From contig WFOW01000404.1 of assembly GCA_015487895.1 (NCBI GenBank), positions 1 to 20,162 on the forward strand: 20,162 nt of DNA, in the 5' to 3' direction. Source of the DNA: Gammaproteobacteria bacterium. GTDB taxonomy: Bacteria; Pseudomonadota; Gammaproteobacteria; S144-34. The notes under the pieces are model-generated. The model had not been told where the DNA came from, searched no databases, and saw nothing but the letters and a program-made list of their open reading frames with translations. Position numbers and translations under genes: made by a program. Below, piece after piece: positions 1-8,817 of the stretch; position 1 is the first letter of the stretch; each line of letters begins with the position of its first letter.

Positions 1-6
1 GGGAGC

Positions 7-33
7 GTATCGGCCGGCCGCCCCGGAACTTTA
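7..33 (-). promoter_or_regulatory. Sigma-28 (FliA) promoter reading out of the window, probably for flagellin
   Basis: On the minus strand the sequence reads TAAAGTTC, 11 bases, then GCCGATAC. The FliA consensus is TAAAGTTT-N11-GCCGATAA, so 14 of 16 positions match with exact spacing. Transcription would start at about the left edge and leave the window. The site lies just after flgL, where many gammaproteobacteria carry the flagellin gene fliC, so a filament gene immediately beyond the edge is the likely target (inference). The -35 abuts the perfect 14-bp palindrome at 34-47. Confidence 0.85.
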
Positions 34-47
34 GGCCGGGCCCGGCC
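34..47. repeat. Perfect 14-bp GC palindrome next to the sigma-28 -35 box
   Basis: Two 7-base arms, GGCCGGG and CCCGGCC, meet with no spacer directly upstream of the -35 of the outward sigma-28 promoter. No T-run follows on either strand, so a classic terminator is not supported. It could be an operator-like site or simply chance in very GC-rich DNA. Confidence 0.4.
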
Positions 48-81
48 GCGGCGGCCTCCCCTTGGGCGTCAGGGGCTTGCG

Positions 82-124
82 GCGCTCAGAGGTACTGGAA
101 GAGCGCTCAGAGGTACTGGAAGAG
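82..124. repeat. 21-bp tandem duplication covering the flgL stop codon
   Basis: Positions 82-102 and 103-123 are identical, and the match runs one base further. Because 21 is a multiple of three, the second copy downstream of the flgL stop repeats the last codons in frame. Reading minus strand it gives L-F-Q-Y-L-stop, one Ala codon (GCG), then L-F-Q-Y-L-stop again. Confidence 0.95.
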
Positions 125-1312
125 GGAGAGGCCGGCCACGCGCGAGAAGGACTTCTGCGCGGCCTGGAGGGCGAGGAGCTGGCGCTCCATGCGGCTCGCC
201 GCCTCGGCGTAGTCGAGGTCCTCCACCTGCGAGCGCGCGCGCCGGGCGGCGAGGAGCGCGTCCTCGTTGACCTGCTCCTGGAGGCCCGCGGCGTTGAGGC
301 GCGCGCCCACCTCGGCCCGGACCTCCAGCACGCGCTCCAGGGCCTGGTCGATGTCCTGGAGCGCGCGGTTGAGGTCCATGCGGCGCTTGGCGCGCTCGGC
401 CGGCGTGCCGCCCGGGGCGCGCAGCGCCGCCGCCAGCGCCTCCAGCGCCGAGAAGGCGTCCCGCGCCTGTGCCGGCCGCACCGTGAAGGCGTCGCCCGCC
501 GCCGGCGCGCCCGCGATCTCCACGGAGATGCCGCGGAAGCTGATGGCGCCGCCGCTGGTGTAGGTGCCGCTGGCGATCAGGTTGCTCGCGCTGTCGCGCA
601 CCTCCCAGCCGCTCGCGGTGGTGAAGGTGATCGTGTAGGTGTCGGGCACCCAGGCCGTGGGGTCGTCCACCGTGCCGGGGCCGATGACGCCGGTTCCGGT
701 GTTGCCCGCGGCGTAGCCGGTGACGAAGGTGCCGTTGCCGGTGGGCACGCGGGCGAAGACGCGCGTGCCGGGGTCGCCGAGCGCGATCCGCAGCCCCTCC
801 GAGAGGTTGAGCCGCGGCTGGCCCTCGTCGCCGCGGTACTCGAAGCCGCCGCCCGCCTTGCGCGCGAAGGGCGCGGTCCGCACCCGGTAGCCCGAGAAGA
901 GATAGCCGCCGTTGCCGTCCGTGGCGTTGGCCACGCCGAGGAGGTCCTCGACCAGCCCGTCCACCTCGCGCGCGACGGCCTCGCGGTCGCCCGCCGAGAG
1001 CGTGTCGTTCGCGCCGCGCACGGCGAGCTCGCGCGCACGCTGGAGGATGTCGCCGGCGCCGGCGAGGGCCGCCTCCTCGGCCTCCAGCCGCCGGCGCGCG
1101 GTGGCGACGTTGCGCTGGGCCTGCTCCAGCCGCGCGATGCCCTCGGCGGCCTTCAGCACGCGCACCGCCCCGGTCGGGTCCTCGGAGGGCGTGGCGAAGC
1201 GCCGGCCGCTCGCGAGCTGGCGCTGCGTGCGGGCGAGCTCGGCGAAGCGGCTGCGGAGCAGATCGACCGCCTGGGAGTAGAGCTGCGCGGTGGAGATGCG
1301 TGTGGCGCTCAC
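107..1312 (-). CDS. flgL: Flagellar hook-filament junction protein FlgL (HAP3)
   Basis: FlgL forms the second junction zone between hook and filament, outside the cell. The 401-residue product has the typical RIST start (residues 5-8), an N-terminal coiled-coil region with the LASGRR and DPTGA motifs (residues 33-49), and a C-terminal helix ending LFQYL. The start is GTG, preceded by a purine-rich GGGGAGGGGAG site, 13 bases after the flgK stop. It is longer than the 317-residue E. coli protein. The extra length is mostly a beta-type segment at residues 225-280 that resembles a segment of the neighbouring FlgK. It is the last gene of the flgB-flgL operon, and its 3' end is tandemly duplicated. 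Confidence 0.95.
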   Translation of the reverse strand: MSATRISTAQLYSQAVDLLRSRFAELARTQRQLASGRRFATPSEDPTGAVRVLKAAEGIARLEQAQRNVATARRRLEAEEAALAGAGDILQRARELAVRGANDTLSAGDREAVAREVDGLVEDLLGVANATDGNGGYLFSGYRVRTAPFARKAGGGFEYRGDEGQPRLNLSEGLRIALGDPGTRVFARVPTGNGTFVTGYAAGNTGTGVIGPGTVDDPTAWVPDTYTITFTTASGWEVRDSASNLIASGTYTSGGAISFRGISVEIAGAPAAGDAFTVRPAQARDAFSALEALAAALRAPGGTPAERAKRRMDLNRALQDIDQALERVLEVRAEVGARLNAAGLQEQVNEDALLAARRARSQVEDLDYAEAASRMERQLLALQAAQKSFSRVAGLSLFQYL

Positions 1313-1325
1313 GGGCTCCCCTCCC

Positions 1326-3239
1326 CTAGCGGCGCACGGCGTCGAGCAGGGTCTGGAACATGGCGTCGGCGACCGTCACGACCTTGGCCGCCGCCTGGTA
1401 GGCCTGCTGCAGCTCGAGGATGCGGGCGGCCTCCTCGTCGAGGTTGACGCCCGAGACGGCCGCGAGCGCCGCCTCGGCCTGCTGGCGCATGACCTCGCGC
1501 GCGTCGCGGTCGAGCTCGGCCTGGCGCGTGCGCGTGCCGGCGTCGGCGACCAGGTCGCCGTAGGCCTCGTCCAGCGTGGAGGCGCCGGAGTCGAGGATGC
1601 CGGCCGCGCGCAGGTCGCGCAGCAGCAGGGCGTTGCGGTTGTCGCCCACGCCGCCGGCGTTGCCGGTCACGTAGAAGCGGTCGCCGGCGGCCGGCGTGCC
1701 CGTGATCTGCACGCGCCAGCCGTTGTAGTCGATGTTCGCCCCGCTCGTGTAGCTCACGCCGCTGGCGATGGCCGTGTTCGTCGCATCGTCGATGACGTCG
1801 AAGGTCGTGGCGGAGGTGAACTCGATGCGCACCCGCTTCAGGAGATCGGGGTTCGTCGCATCCAGCACCTCGCCGGCGGAGATGGCCGCCGTGCCGGCGT
1901 TGGCCTGCGCGGTCTCGGTGCGCACGGGCGCGGCGGCGGCGACCCTGGCGGGGTCGGCAAGCGCCACCGCGAAGGCGCCGGCCTCGCCCCGCGTCGGGCG
2001 CAGCAGGAAGCGGTCGCCCGCGGCCATCGTCCCGCTGGCGAGGCTGATCCGCACGCCGTCCACCGTGGCCGGCGAGGCCGGGAAGCCGCTGAGCGTCGTC
2101 GTGGTGCCGTCGCTCAGGCGCTTCAGCGTGTACGTGCTGCCGTCGTAGCTCAGCAGGTAGTCCGAGGTCGTGAGCTTGCCGACGTCCGTCACCTCGTAGC
2201 TCACCGAGGCCGTGCCGGCGTTCCCGGAATAGGCGGCGGCGGTGCGCGCGCCGTAGTCCCGGAAGAAGTCGCCGCCGAGGCTTCCGTCGAGGTCCATGCC
2301 CTCGCGGTGCTGGGCGTTGAAGCGCTCGGCGAGCGCCACCGCCACCCGCCCCAGCGCGGCGCGCGCGGGGTCGAGGAGCTGCGCGCGCACGTCGAGCAGC
2401 CCGCCCAGCTCGCCGCCGCTGAGCAGCGCGGAGACCTCCACCTTGCTCGCGCCCGCCTGTATCGAGACCTCCAGGCGGCTGGCGTCGTAGGCGTTGGGCG
2501 TGGCCGCCAGCCTGGCGCTCTGGCCGCCGACCACGAGCGCCTGCCCCTTGCCGATGAAGACGTTGTAGGCGCCGTCGTCCTGCTTCGCCACCGTGACGGA
2601 CACGCGCTCGGCGAGCTGGCGCACCAGCTCGTCGCGGCGGTCGAGGAGGTCGTTCGGCGGCTGCCCTCCCGCGGCGCCCTGCTGGGCGATGATCTCGGTG
2701 TTCAGCCTCGCGATGGACTCGGCGATGGTGTTGATCTCGGCGACCGTGGTCTCCAGGCGGCGGTTGACCTGGCGCTCGAGGCCGGCGAGACGCGCGTCGA
2801 GGTCCCGGATGCGCGCGGCGAGCGTGCGCGCCTCGCCCAGCACCACGCGCCGCGCCGCCATCGAGGAGGGGTCGCCCGCGAGGTCCTCGACGGCGCCGAA
2901 GAAGCGCGCCAGCGCCGGGCTCACGCCCGCCTCGGGGTCGGCCAGCAGGTCGTCCACCTGCGAGGCGAGCTCGACGAAGGCGGCGAGGCGGCGCTCGCCC
3001 GCGATGCTCTCGCGCAGCGAGGCGTCGAGGAACTCGTCGTACTGGCGGCGCACGGTCGTGACCTGCACGCCGCTGCCGATGAAGCCGCTGCCGTAGCGCT
3101 GCGGCACACGCGTGGCGAGCTCCACGCGCTGGCGGCTGTAGCCCGGCGTCTCCGCGTTGGCCACGTTGTGGCTCGCGGTCGCCAGGCCGCGCTGGTAGGC
3201 GAGCAGCCCCGAGATGCTGGTGGACAGGATGCCGGCCAT
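1326..3239 (-). CDS. flgK: Flagellar hook-filament junction protein FlgK (HAP1)
   Basis: FlgK is the first junction protein laid on the finished hook. It is exported through the flagellar type III path with FlgN as chaperone. The 637-residue product begins with the rod/hook-family motif (SGLLAYQRGL, then HNVANAETPGYSRQRVEL, within residues 10-41) and ends with the family C-terminal helix (SGVNLDEEAARILELQQAYQ). Two central segments, about residues 358-417 and 468-525, share a pattern ending in AAGDRF; the second is clearly related to the inserted segment of FlgL. The ATG follows a strong GGGAGGAGG site. It lies 25 bases after flgJ and 13 bases before flgL, so co-transcription is expected. Confidence 0.97.
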   Translation of the reverse strand: MAGILSTSISGLLAYQRGLATASHNVANAETPGYSRQRVELATRVPQRYGSGFIGSGVQVTTVRRQYDEFLDASLRESIAGERRLAAFVELASQVDDLLADPEAGVSPALARFFGAVEDLAGDPSSMAARRVVLGEARTLAARIRDLDARLAGLERQVNRRLETTVAEINTIAESIARLNTEIIAQQGAAGGQPPNDLLDRRDELVRQLAERVSVTVAKQDDGAYNVFIGKGQALVVGGQSARLAATPNAYDASRLEVSIQAGASKVEVSALLSGGELGGLLDVRAQLLDPARAALGRVAVALAERFNAQHREGMDLDGSLGGDFFRDYGARTAAAYSGNAGTASVSYEVTDVGKLTTSDYLLSYDGSTYTLKRLSDGTTTTLSGFPASPATVDGVRISLASGTMAAGDRFLLRPTRGEAGAFAVALADPARVAAAAPVRTETAQANAGTAAISAGEVLDATNPDLLKRVRIEFTSATTFDVIDDATNTAIASGVSYTSGANIDYNGWRVQITGTPAAGDRFYVTGNAGGVGDNRNALLLRDLRAAGILDSGASTLDEAYGDLVADAGTRTRQAELDRDAREVMRQQAEAALAAVSGVNLDEEAARILELQQAYQAAAKVVTVADAMFQTLLDAVRR

Positions 3240-3264
3240 CCGTCAGGGCCTCCTCCCGCGCGTC

Positions 3265-4185
3265 TCAGGCTATCGGCCGCACGCCGGCGGCCTTGAGCGC
3301 GGCGGCGAGGCGCGGGCCGCGCAGCACCGCCAGCGCCTTCTCCGCGTAGCGCGGGTCGGTGGCGTATCCGCCCGCGGCGAGCGCCCGCAGGTAGCCCTCG
3401 GCGTCGCCGGCGGCGAGGGCGGCGCGGTAGCGCGGGCTCGCGCGCACCAGCCGGACGTAGTCGTCGAAGGCCTCGGCGGGGCTCCCGTAGGCGCGGAAGC
3501 GCGCGCGCTCGGTCCGCAGCCCCTCCTCGCCGTATTCCAGCGTGCGCACCACGGCCACCGGGCCGCGCCAGCCCGAGCCCGCCTTGATGCCGAACAGGTT
3601 GTGGCTGCTCGCGCCGTCCGAGCGCCGCGGCACCTGCTGTCCCCAGCCGGTCTCGAGCGCGGCCTGGGCGAGCAGCGTCTCGGGCGGGACGCCGAGCGCG
3701 CGGGCGGCGCGCCGCGCGTGCGGCCACAGGCGCGCGACGAACTCGCGCGCGTCGCCGTAGTCCGGCCCGCGGCCTGCCGCGGCCGGCGCCTGCGCGGCGG
3801 GGCGCCCGGCGTCCGGGGCGCGCGCGGCGGAGGCCGGCGGCGCCGCCGTCCCGCCCACACCGGAGCCCTCCCCGGCAGGCTCCCTGCCGGAGCCGCCGAG
3901 CTGGCGCGCCACCAGCCGCGCCAGACCGAGGCTGCCGCGGGCGGCGAGCTCGCGGGCGAGCTGGCGGTCGTGCACCTCGCGGTAGAGGCGCAGCCCCGCG
4001 CCGCCGAGCAGGGGATCGCCGGGCGTGGCTTCGCGCATGCTCTTGAGCAGCGTCTCCAGGAAGAGCGCCTCGAGCTCGCGCGCGGCCTCGGCCAGCGCCC
4101 CGGCGCGGTCGCGCCCCGCCCGCGCGCGCAGCTCCGCCATGGCGGCGAAGTCCGCGTAGAAGCCGACCGTCGCGCCCGCGCTCAC
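3265..4185 (-). CDS. flgJ: Rod-cap protein and peptidoglycan hydrolase FlgJ
   Basis: FlgJ caps the growing rod in the periplasm and cuts the peptidoglycan so the rod can pass. The 306-residue product is the two-domain form. Residues 1 to about 95 are the rod-binding part (ARELEALFLETLLKSMREA), and about 97-140 is an Ala/Pro/Gly-rich linker. Residues from about 141 to the end are a glucosaminidase-type domain with the motif AQAALETGWG, whose Glu178 is the expected catalytic acid, then HNLFGIKAG. The start is GTG with GGGGAGG upstream; the later ATG at residue 16 would remove the conserved FYADF segment. It lies 13 bases after flgI and 25 before flgK. Many bacteria split these two domains into separate proteins. 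Confidence 0.96.
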   Translation of the reverse strand: MSAGATVGFYADFAAMAELRARAGRDRAGALAEAARELEALFLETLLKSMREATPGDPLLGGAGLRLYREVHDRQLARELAARGSLGLARLVARQLGGSGREPAGEGSGVGGTAAPPASAARAPDAGRPAAQAPAAAGRGPDYGDAREFVARLWPHARRAARALGVPPETLLAQAALETGWGQQVPRRSDGASSHNLFGIKAGSGWRGPVAVVRTLEYGEEGLRTERARFRAYGSPAEAFDDYVRLVRASPRYRAALAAGDAEGYLRALAAGGYATDPRYAEKALAVLRGPRLAAALKAAGVRPIA

Positions 4186-4198
4186 GCCGCCCTCCCCG

Positions 4199-5335
4199 CT
4201 AGATCACGATCAGCTCGGCGCGCAGCGCGCCGGCCTGCTTCAGCGCCTCGAGGATGGCCACCAGGTCGCTGGGGGCGGCGCCCACCTCGTTGACGGCGCG
4301 CACGATCTCGTCGAGGGTGGTGCCGGCCCGGAACAGGAACATGCGCCGGCCCTCCTCCCGCACCTCCACGTCGGTGCGCGCGACGACCGCCGTGCCGCCG
4401 CCCGACAGCGGCGGCGGCTGGCTCACCTGCGGGCGCTCGCTGATGGTCACCGTGAGGCTGCCGTGCGAGACGGCCGCCGGCAGCACGCGCACGTGGCGGC
4501 CGATGACGACGGTGCCCGTGCGCGAGTTGACGATCACGCGCGCGGGGGCCTCGCCCGGCTGGACCTCGAGGTTCTCGAGCATGGAGACGAAGGCCACGCG
4601 CTGGGCGGGGTCGCGCGGGGCCGCGACCCGCACCGCGCCGGCGTCCACCGGCTGCGCCGTGCCCGGCCCCACGGCGGCGTTGATGGCCTGCGCCAGGCGC
4701 GCCGCCGTGGTGAAGTCCGGCGCGTGCAGGCTGAGCAGCAGGTGGTCGCCCGAGGCGAAGGGCGTCGGCACGGTGCGCTCGACGGTGGCACCGCCCGGTA
4801 TGCGCCCGGCGCTCGGCACGTTGACCGTGATCTTGGAGCCGTCGGCGCCGGAGGCGGCCAGCCCCCCCACCACCAGGTTGCCCTGGGCGATGGCGTAGAC
4901 GCGGCCGTCCGCGCCCTTGAGCGGCGTCATGAGGAGCGTCCCCCCGCGCAGGCTCTTGGCGTTGCCGATGGCCGAGACCGTGACGTCGATGCGCTGGCCC
5001 GGGCGCGCGAAGGGCGGAAGCTCGGCGTGCACGGCGACCGCGGCCACGTTCTTGAGCTGCGGGTTGACGTTCGGCGGCACCTTCACGCCGAAGCGCGCCA
5101 GCATGCCCATGAGGCTCTGGATGGTGAAGGGCGCCTGCGAGGTCTGGTCGCCCGTGCCGTCGAGGCCCACGACCAGCCCGTAGCCCACGAGCTGGTTCGC
5201 GCGCACCCCGGCCACATACGCGAGATCCTTCACCCGCTCGGCCGCGGCCGCGCCCCAGACGAGCAGCCCCGCAAGCCCCAGGGCCGCCAGCAGCGGACGC
5301 GACCGGCCGAAGCGCGCTCCCGTCTCCCGTCTCAC
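4199..5335 (-). CDS. flgI: Flagellar P-ring protein FlgI
   Basis: FlgI builds the P ring around the rod in the peptidoglycan layer, and FlgA (encoded at 12902-13606) is its assembly chaperone. The 378-residue product has an N-terminal Sec signal with a hydrophobic stretch at about residues 14-31 ending in AAAA before ERVKDLA. The family motifs [29 protein letters not shown] and the C-terminal [15 protein letters not shown] follow, and length is normal. The start codon is GTG, 16 bases downstream of the flgH stop. An alternative GTG five bases upstream is out of frame and meets a stop at once. Confidence 0.97.
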   Translation of the reverse strand: MRRETGARFGRSRPLLAALGLAGLLVWGAAAAERVKDLAYVAGVRANQLVGYGLVVGLDGTGDQTSQAPFTIQSLMGMLARFGVKVPPNVNPQLKNVAAVAVHAELPPFARPGQRIDVTVSAIGNAKSLRGGTLLMTPLKGADGRVYAIAQGNLVVGGLAASGADGSKITVNVPSAGRIPGGATVERTVPTPFASGDHLLLSLHAPDFTTAARLAQAINAAVGPGTAQPVDAGAVRVAAPRDPAQRVAFVSMLENLEVQPGEAPARVIVNSRTGTVVIGRHVRVLPAAVSHGSLTVTISERPQVSQPPPLSGGGTAVVARTDVEVREEGRRMFLFRAGTTLDEIVRAVNEVGAAPSDLVAILEALKQAGALRAELIVI

Positions 5336-5351
5336 GTCACCCGCCCCTTTC

Positions 5352-6026
5352 TCAGAACGGCCATGCCACGCTCAGGAAGAAGCGCGCCAGCCAGCCCATG
5401 CGCGAGGCATCGGCCACCTGGCCGCGCCCGACGTAGCTGATGCGCGCCTCCGCCACCTGGGTCGAGAGCACGGTGTTGTCGGCGGCGATGTCCACCGGCC
5501 GCACCACGCCCTCGAGACGGATGTGCTCGCGCTCGCCGTTGATGCGCAGGAGCTTCTCGCCGCGCACCACCAGGTTGCCGTTCGGCAGCACGTCGACGAC
5601 GGTGACCGTGACGCTGCCCGAGAGGCTGTTACTCTGGGTAGTCTTGCCGTCGCCGCTGAAGCTGTGGTCGCCCTGGACCGAGGCGCTGAGGAGCTCGGTG
5701 CCGTTACGGGTGACCTTCCTGCCGAGGAGGGTCGGTCCCGGCAGCGAGACCTCGGTGCTGCGCTCGGTCTCGGTGCTCGCCTCCTTGCTGGCGTCGGTGC
5801 GCTCGCTCAGCACCACCGTGAGGATGTCGCCCACGCGCCGCGCCTTGGCATCGGCGAAGAGCTCCAGCGCCGTCGACTCGTGGTAGATGGCGCCGGTGAC
5901 CGGGGCCGGCGGCGGCGCGGCCGGGCGCACGGGCGGCATGTCGCGCCTGCCCGTTCCGGCGCAGCCGCCGGCGGCGAGCGCGGCGGCCACGAGCAGCGCC
6001 GTCAGGCTATAGCTTGTTGCTCGCAT
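5352..6026 (-). CDS. flgH: Flagellar L-ring lipoprotein FlgH
   Basis: FlgH forms the L ring in the outer membrane. The 224-residue product starts with a short lipoprotein signal whose lipidated cysteine is most likely Cys22 (context LAAGGC). A Pro/Ala-rich linker and the conserved FlgH core follow: [41 protein letters not shown] and the C-terminal [24 protein letters not shown]. The ATG lies inside the end of flgG, giving a 20-base overlap in a different frame and suggesting translational coupling. Its ribosome-binding site must therefore sit within flgG coding sequence. Confidence 0.96.
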   Translation of the reverse strand: MRATSYSLTALLVAAALAAGGCAGTGRRDMPPVRPAAPPPAPVTGAIYHESTALELFADAKARRVGDILTVVLSERTDASKEASTETERSTEVSLPGPTLLGRKVTRNGTELLSASVQGDHSFSGDGKTTQSNSLSGSVTVTVVDVLPNGNLVVRGEKLLRINGEREHIRLEGVVRPVDIAADNTVLSTQVAEARISYVGRGQVADASRMGWLARFFLSVAWPF

Positions 6027-6792
6027 AGCGCAGCATCTCGTCCATGGCCGAGATCAGGCGCGAGCTCATCTCGTAGGCGCGCTGCGTCTCGATCATGTTG
6101 ACGAGCTCCTCGACCACGTTGACGTTGGAGGTCTCGAGCGCGCCCTGGACCAGACGCCCGAGGCCGGAGACCCCGGGCGTGCCGGTCTGCGCGGTGCCGC
6201 TCGCCGCCGTCTCGATGTAGAGGTTCTCGCCGATGGGCTGGAGCCCGGCCGGGTTGACGAAGTCGGCGAGCTGCAGCGTCCCGACCTGCGTCGGCGCCGC
6301 CTGGCCGGCGACCTGGACGCTCACCGTGCCGTCGGCGCCTATGGTCACCGACTGCGCGTTGGGCGGGATGGTGATCGCCGGCTGCACCGCGTAGCCGCGC
6401 GAGGTCACGAGCTGGCCCTGGGCGTCGAGCTTGAGGGCGCCGTCCCGGGTATAGGCGAGGGTGCCGTCGGGCATCAGCACCTGCAGGAAGCCGCGCCCCT
6501 CGATGGCGACGTCCAGGCTGTTGCCGGTCTGGACCACGTTGCCCTGGCTGAAGATCTTCTCCGTGGCGACCACGCGCACGCCCGTGCCGAGGGCGATGCC
6601 CGTCGGGAACTGGCTGGTCTGGGAGGACTGCGCGCCGGGCTGCTCGCGGATCTGGTAGAGCAGGTCCGCGAACACCGCCCGCCCGCGCTTGAATCCCGTG
6701 GTGTTGACGTTGGCGAGATTGTTGGAGATCACCGCCATGCGGGTCTGCTGGGCCTCGAGCCCGGTCTTCGCCACCCACAGTGCCCGGCTCAT
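6007..6792 (-). CDS. flgG: Distal rod protein FlgG
   Basis: FlgG forms the distal rod that crosses the periplasm. Its 261 residues closely match the usual length. The N-terminal rod/hook motif ([20 protein letters not shown], then [10 protein letters not shown]) and C-terminal motif ([20 protein letters not shown], then [16 protein letters not shown]) are textbook. The ATG has a GGGGAGGAGG site four bases upstream. It follows flgF by 34 bases, and its last 20 bases overlap the flgH start. Confidence 0.97.
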   Translation of the reverse strand: MSRALWVAKTGLEAQQTRMAVISNNLANVNTTGFKRGRAVFADLLYQIREQPGAQSSQTSQFPTGIALGTGVRVVATEKIFSQGNVVQTGNSLDVAIEGRGFLQVLMPDGTLAYTRDGALKLDAQGQLVTSRGYAVQPAITIPPNAQSVTIGADGTVSVQVAGQAAPTQVGTLQLADFVNPAGLQPIGENLYIETAASGTAQTGTPGVSGLGRLVQGALETSNVNVVEELVNMIETQRAYEMSSRLISAMDEMLRYASNKL

Positions 6793-6826
6793 GCTGCCTC
6801 CTCCCCTGTATGTCCCGCGACCGTCC

Positions 6827-7567
6827 TCAGCCCATCCGCAGGAGCTGGGCCGAGGACTCGTCGCTCTCCTTCGCCGCCTGCATCAGGCGCACCTGCATCT
6901 CGTAGCGGCGCGTGAGCTCGATGATGCGCGTCAGGACCTCGACCGTGCTGACGTTGCTCCGCTCCAGCGCGCCCACGCTGAGCCGCACCGAGGCATCGGG
7001 CGGCGCCGCCGAGCCGTCGGCGAGCCGGAAGAGCCCGTCGGGGCCGCGCACCAGCCGCTGCGGGTCGGGCCGCACCAGGCGGATGCGGTCGAGCACGGTC
7101 AGCGCGTTCGCCCCCTGCCCGAGCGAGCGCACGGTCACCGTACCGTCGGCGCCGATCTGCAGGGTCTCGTGCGGCGGCACCGCGATGGGCCCCCCGTCGC
7201 CCAGGACCACATGGCCGTCGCCCGTCATCAGCACACCGCCAAGGCCGAGCTGGAGGTCGCCGCGGCGGGTGTAGGCCTCGCTGCCGTCCGGCGCCTGCAC
7301 GGCGATCCAGCCCTCGCCCTCGACCGCCACGTCGAGGTCGCGGCCGGTGCGCACGATCGCACCCGGCTCCAGCAGCGGCCGGCGCGCGCCCGGCATCGCG
7401 TAGACGCGGGTCGGATACACGTCGCCCGCCAGCGCCACCGGCACCTGGCCGCGCAGCACCGCCTTGAAGCCGGTGGTGGTCGCGTTGGCCAGGTTGTGCG
7501 CGGCCACCGACTGCCCCGTGAACGCCATGCGCGCCCCGGCCATCGCCACGTAGAGCATCCTGTCCAT
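6827..7567 (-). CDS. flgF: Proximal rod protein FlgF
   Basis: FlgF is one of the proximal rod subunits. The 246-residue product starts [20 protein letters not shown] and has the rod/hook motif [17 protein letters not shown] near residues 25-41. It ends with the family pattern [20 protein letters not shown] and a final helix. It is shorter than FlgG and lies between flgE (20-base gap) and flgG, the standard order. The ATG is preceded by GAGGGA. Confidence 0.95.
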   Translation of the reverse strand: MDRMLYVAMAGARMAFTGQSVAAHNLANATTTGFKAVLRGQVPVALAGDVYPTRVYAMPGARRPLLEPGAIVRTGRDLDVAVEGEGWIAVQAPDGSEAYTRRGDLQLGLGGVLMTGDGHVVLGDGGPIAVPPHETLQIGADGTVTVRSLGQGANALTVLDRIRLVRPDPQRLVRGPDGLFRLADGSAAPPDASVRLSVGALERSNVSTVEVLTRIIELTRRYEMQVRLMQAAKESDESSAQLLRMG

Positions 7568-7587
7568 GCGGGCCCGTCCCTCGCGCG

Positions 7588-8805
7588 TCAGCGGATGTTG
7601 ATGATGGTCTGGGTCACGGTGTCCGCCGTGGTGATCACCTGCGCGTTGGCCTGGAAGTTGCGCTGCGCGGTGATGAGGTTCACGAGCTGCTCGGCGATGT
7701 CCACGTTCGAGGCCTCCAGCGCCCCGGACTGGATCACGCCGAAGGTGCCCGTGCCGGCCTCGCCGAGGAGCACGTCACCGGAGGTGTAGGTCTCGGCCCA
7801 CACCGTGTCGCCGCGCTGCTCCAGGCCCTGGGGGTTCGGGAAGCGCGCCAGCGCCACCTTGCCGAGCTCCTTGGACTGGCCGTTGGTGTAGCGGGCGAAG
7901 ACCACCCCCGTGCTGTCGATGTCGATGCCCGAGAGGCGCCCCGTTGTGTAGCCGTCCTGGCTCAGGGAATTGATGGCGTAGTTCGTGCCGTACTGGGTCG
8001 CCTTCGTGTAGTCGAAGGTGATGTTGAGCGCATTCGCGCCGTTGCCCGGGTTGTACGCGGCATAGGTGACGGTGCCGCCGCTGGAGATGGCGCCCGTCGC
8101 GTCGAAGGTCAGATTGGGGGAACCGTCGCCGACGCGGCTGCCATCGATGGCGAGCGCCGTCGCCCACTCGTTCGTGTTCACCTTGCGGAAATACACCGTC
8201 GCCGTGTGCGACTGGCCGAGCGAGTCGTAGACCGTGATCGAGGTCGAGTAGTTGTAGGTGCTCGGGTCCGTGATGTCGATGTCGGAGGCCCCGCCGCCGA
8301 GCGCGGTCTCGGCGGCGTTCAGGTTGAGCGCCGCCGTCACCTTGGTGGTGGCATTGGGCGCGCCCTCGGAGGTGTCGAGCCTGAGGTCGCTGAGGGCGCC
8401 GGTGTTGAAGCCCCCGCCGGAGTTGGCCGGGAAGACCTGCAGGCGCTGGCCGACCGCGTTGACCACGTAGCCGTCGCGGTCCACGGAGAAGGCCCCGGCG
8501 CGGGTGTAGAGCCGCGAGCCCGCGTCGCTGAGGACGAAGAAGCCCTCCCCGTTGATGGCGAGATCGAGGGCGTTCTGCGTGAAGTCGATGTTGCCCTGCG
8601 TGAACTGCTGGGCGACGCGCGCGAGCCGCACGCCGCCGCCGATGGTGGTGTCGCCGACCCCCTGGAAGGCCACGGCGTAGACGTCCGCGAACTCGGCCCG
8701 CGACTGCTTGAAGCCCACGGTGCCGGCGTTGGCGACGTTGTTGCCCGTGACCTTGAGGTCGGCGGAGGCGGCATTGAGGCCGCTGAGAGCGATCCGGAAA
8801 GGCAT
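7588..8805 (-). CDS. flgE: Flagellar hook protein FlgE
   Basis: FlgE is the subunit of the hook, the universal joint between rod and filament. The 405-residue product begins MPFRIALSGLNAASADLKVT followed by NNVANAGTVGFKQSR. It carries the FlgE signature QGNIDFTQNALDLAINGEGF near residue 80 and ends SGALEASNVDIAEQLVNLIT and AQRNFQANAQ. The central part (about residues 130-290) is the surface-exposed, variable region rich in Thr, Asn and Gly. A perfect AGGAGG site lies eight bases before the ATG, the strongest in the operon, fitting a protein needed in over a hundred copies per hook. It lies 12 bases after flgD. Confidence 0.97.
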   Translation of the reverse strand: MPFRIALSGLNAASADLKVTGNNVANAGTVGFKQSRAEFADVYAVAFQGVGDTTIGGGVRLARVAQQFTQGNIDFTQNALDLAINGEGFFVLSDAGSRLYTRAGAFSVDRDGYVVNAVGQRLQVFPANSGGGFNTGALSDLRLDTSEGAPNATTKVTAALNLNAAETALGGGASDIDITDPSTYNYSTSITVYDSLGQSHTATVYFRKVNTNEWATALAIDGSRVGDGSPNLTFDATGAISSGGTVTYAAYNPGNGANALNITFDYTKATQYGTNYAINSLSQDGYTTGRLSGIDIDSTGVVFARYTNGQSKELGKVALARFPNPQGLEQRGDTVWAETYTSGDVLLGEAGTGTFGVIQSGALEASNVDIAEQLVNLITAQRNFQANAQVITTADTVTQTIINIR

Positions 8806-8817
8806 GGTGACTTCCTC

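Noticed and set aside
58..75. Hairpin CCCCT/AGGGG downstream of flgL as a terminator
   Set aside because: Only five pairs with an eight-base loop and no T-run; too weak to call.
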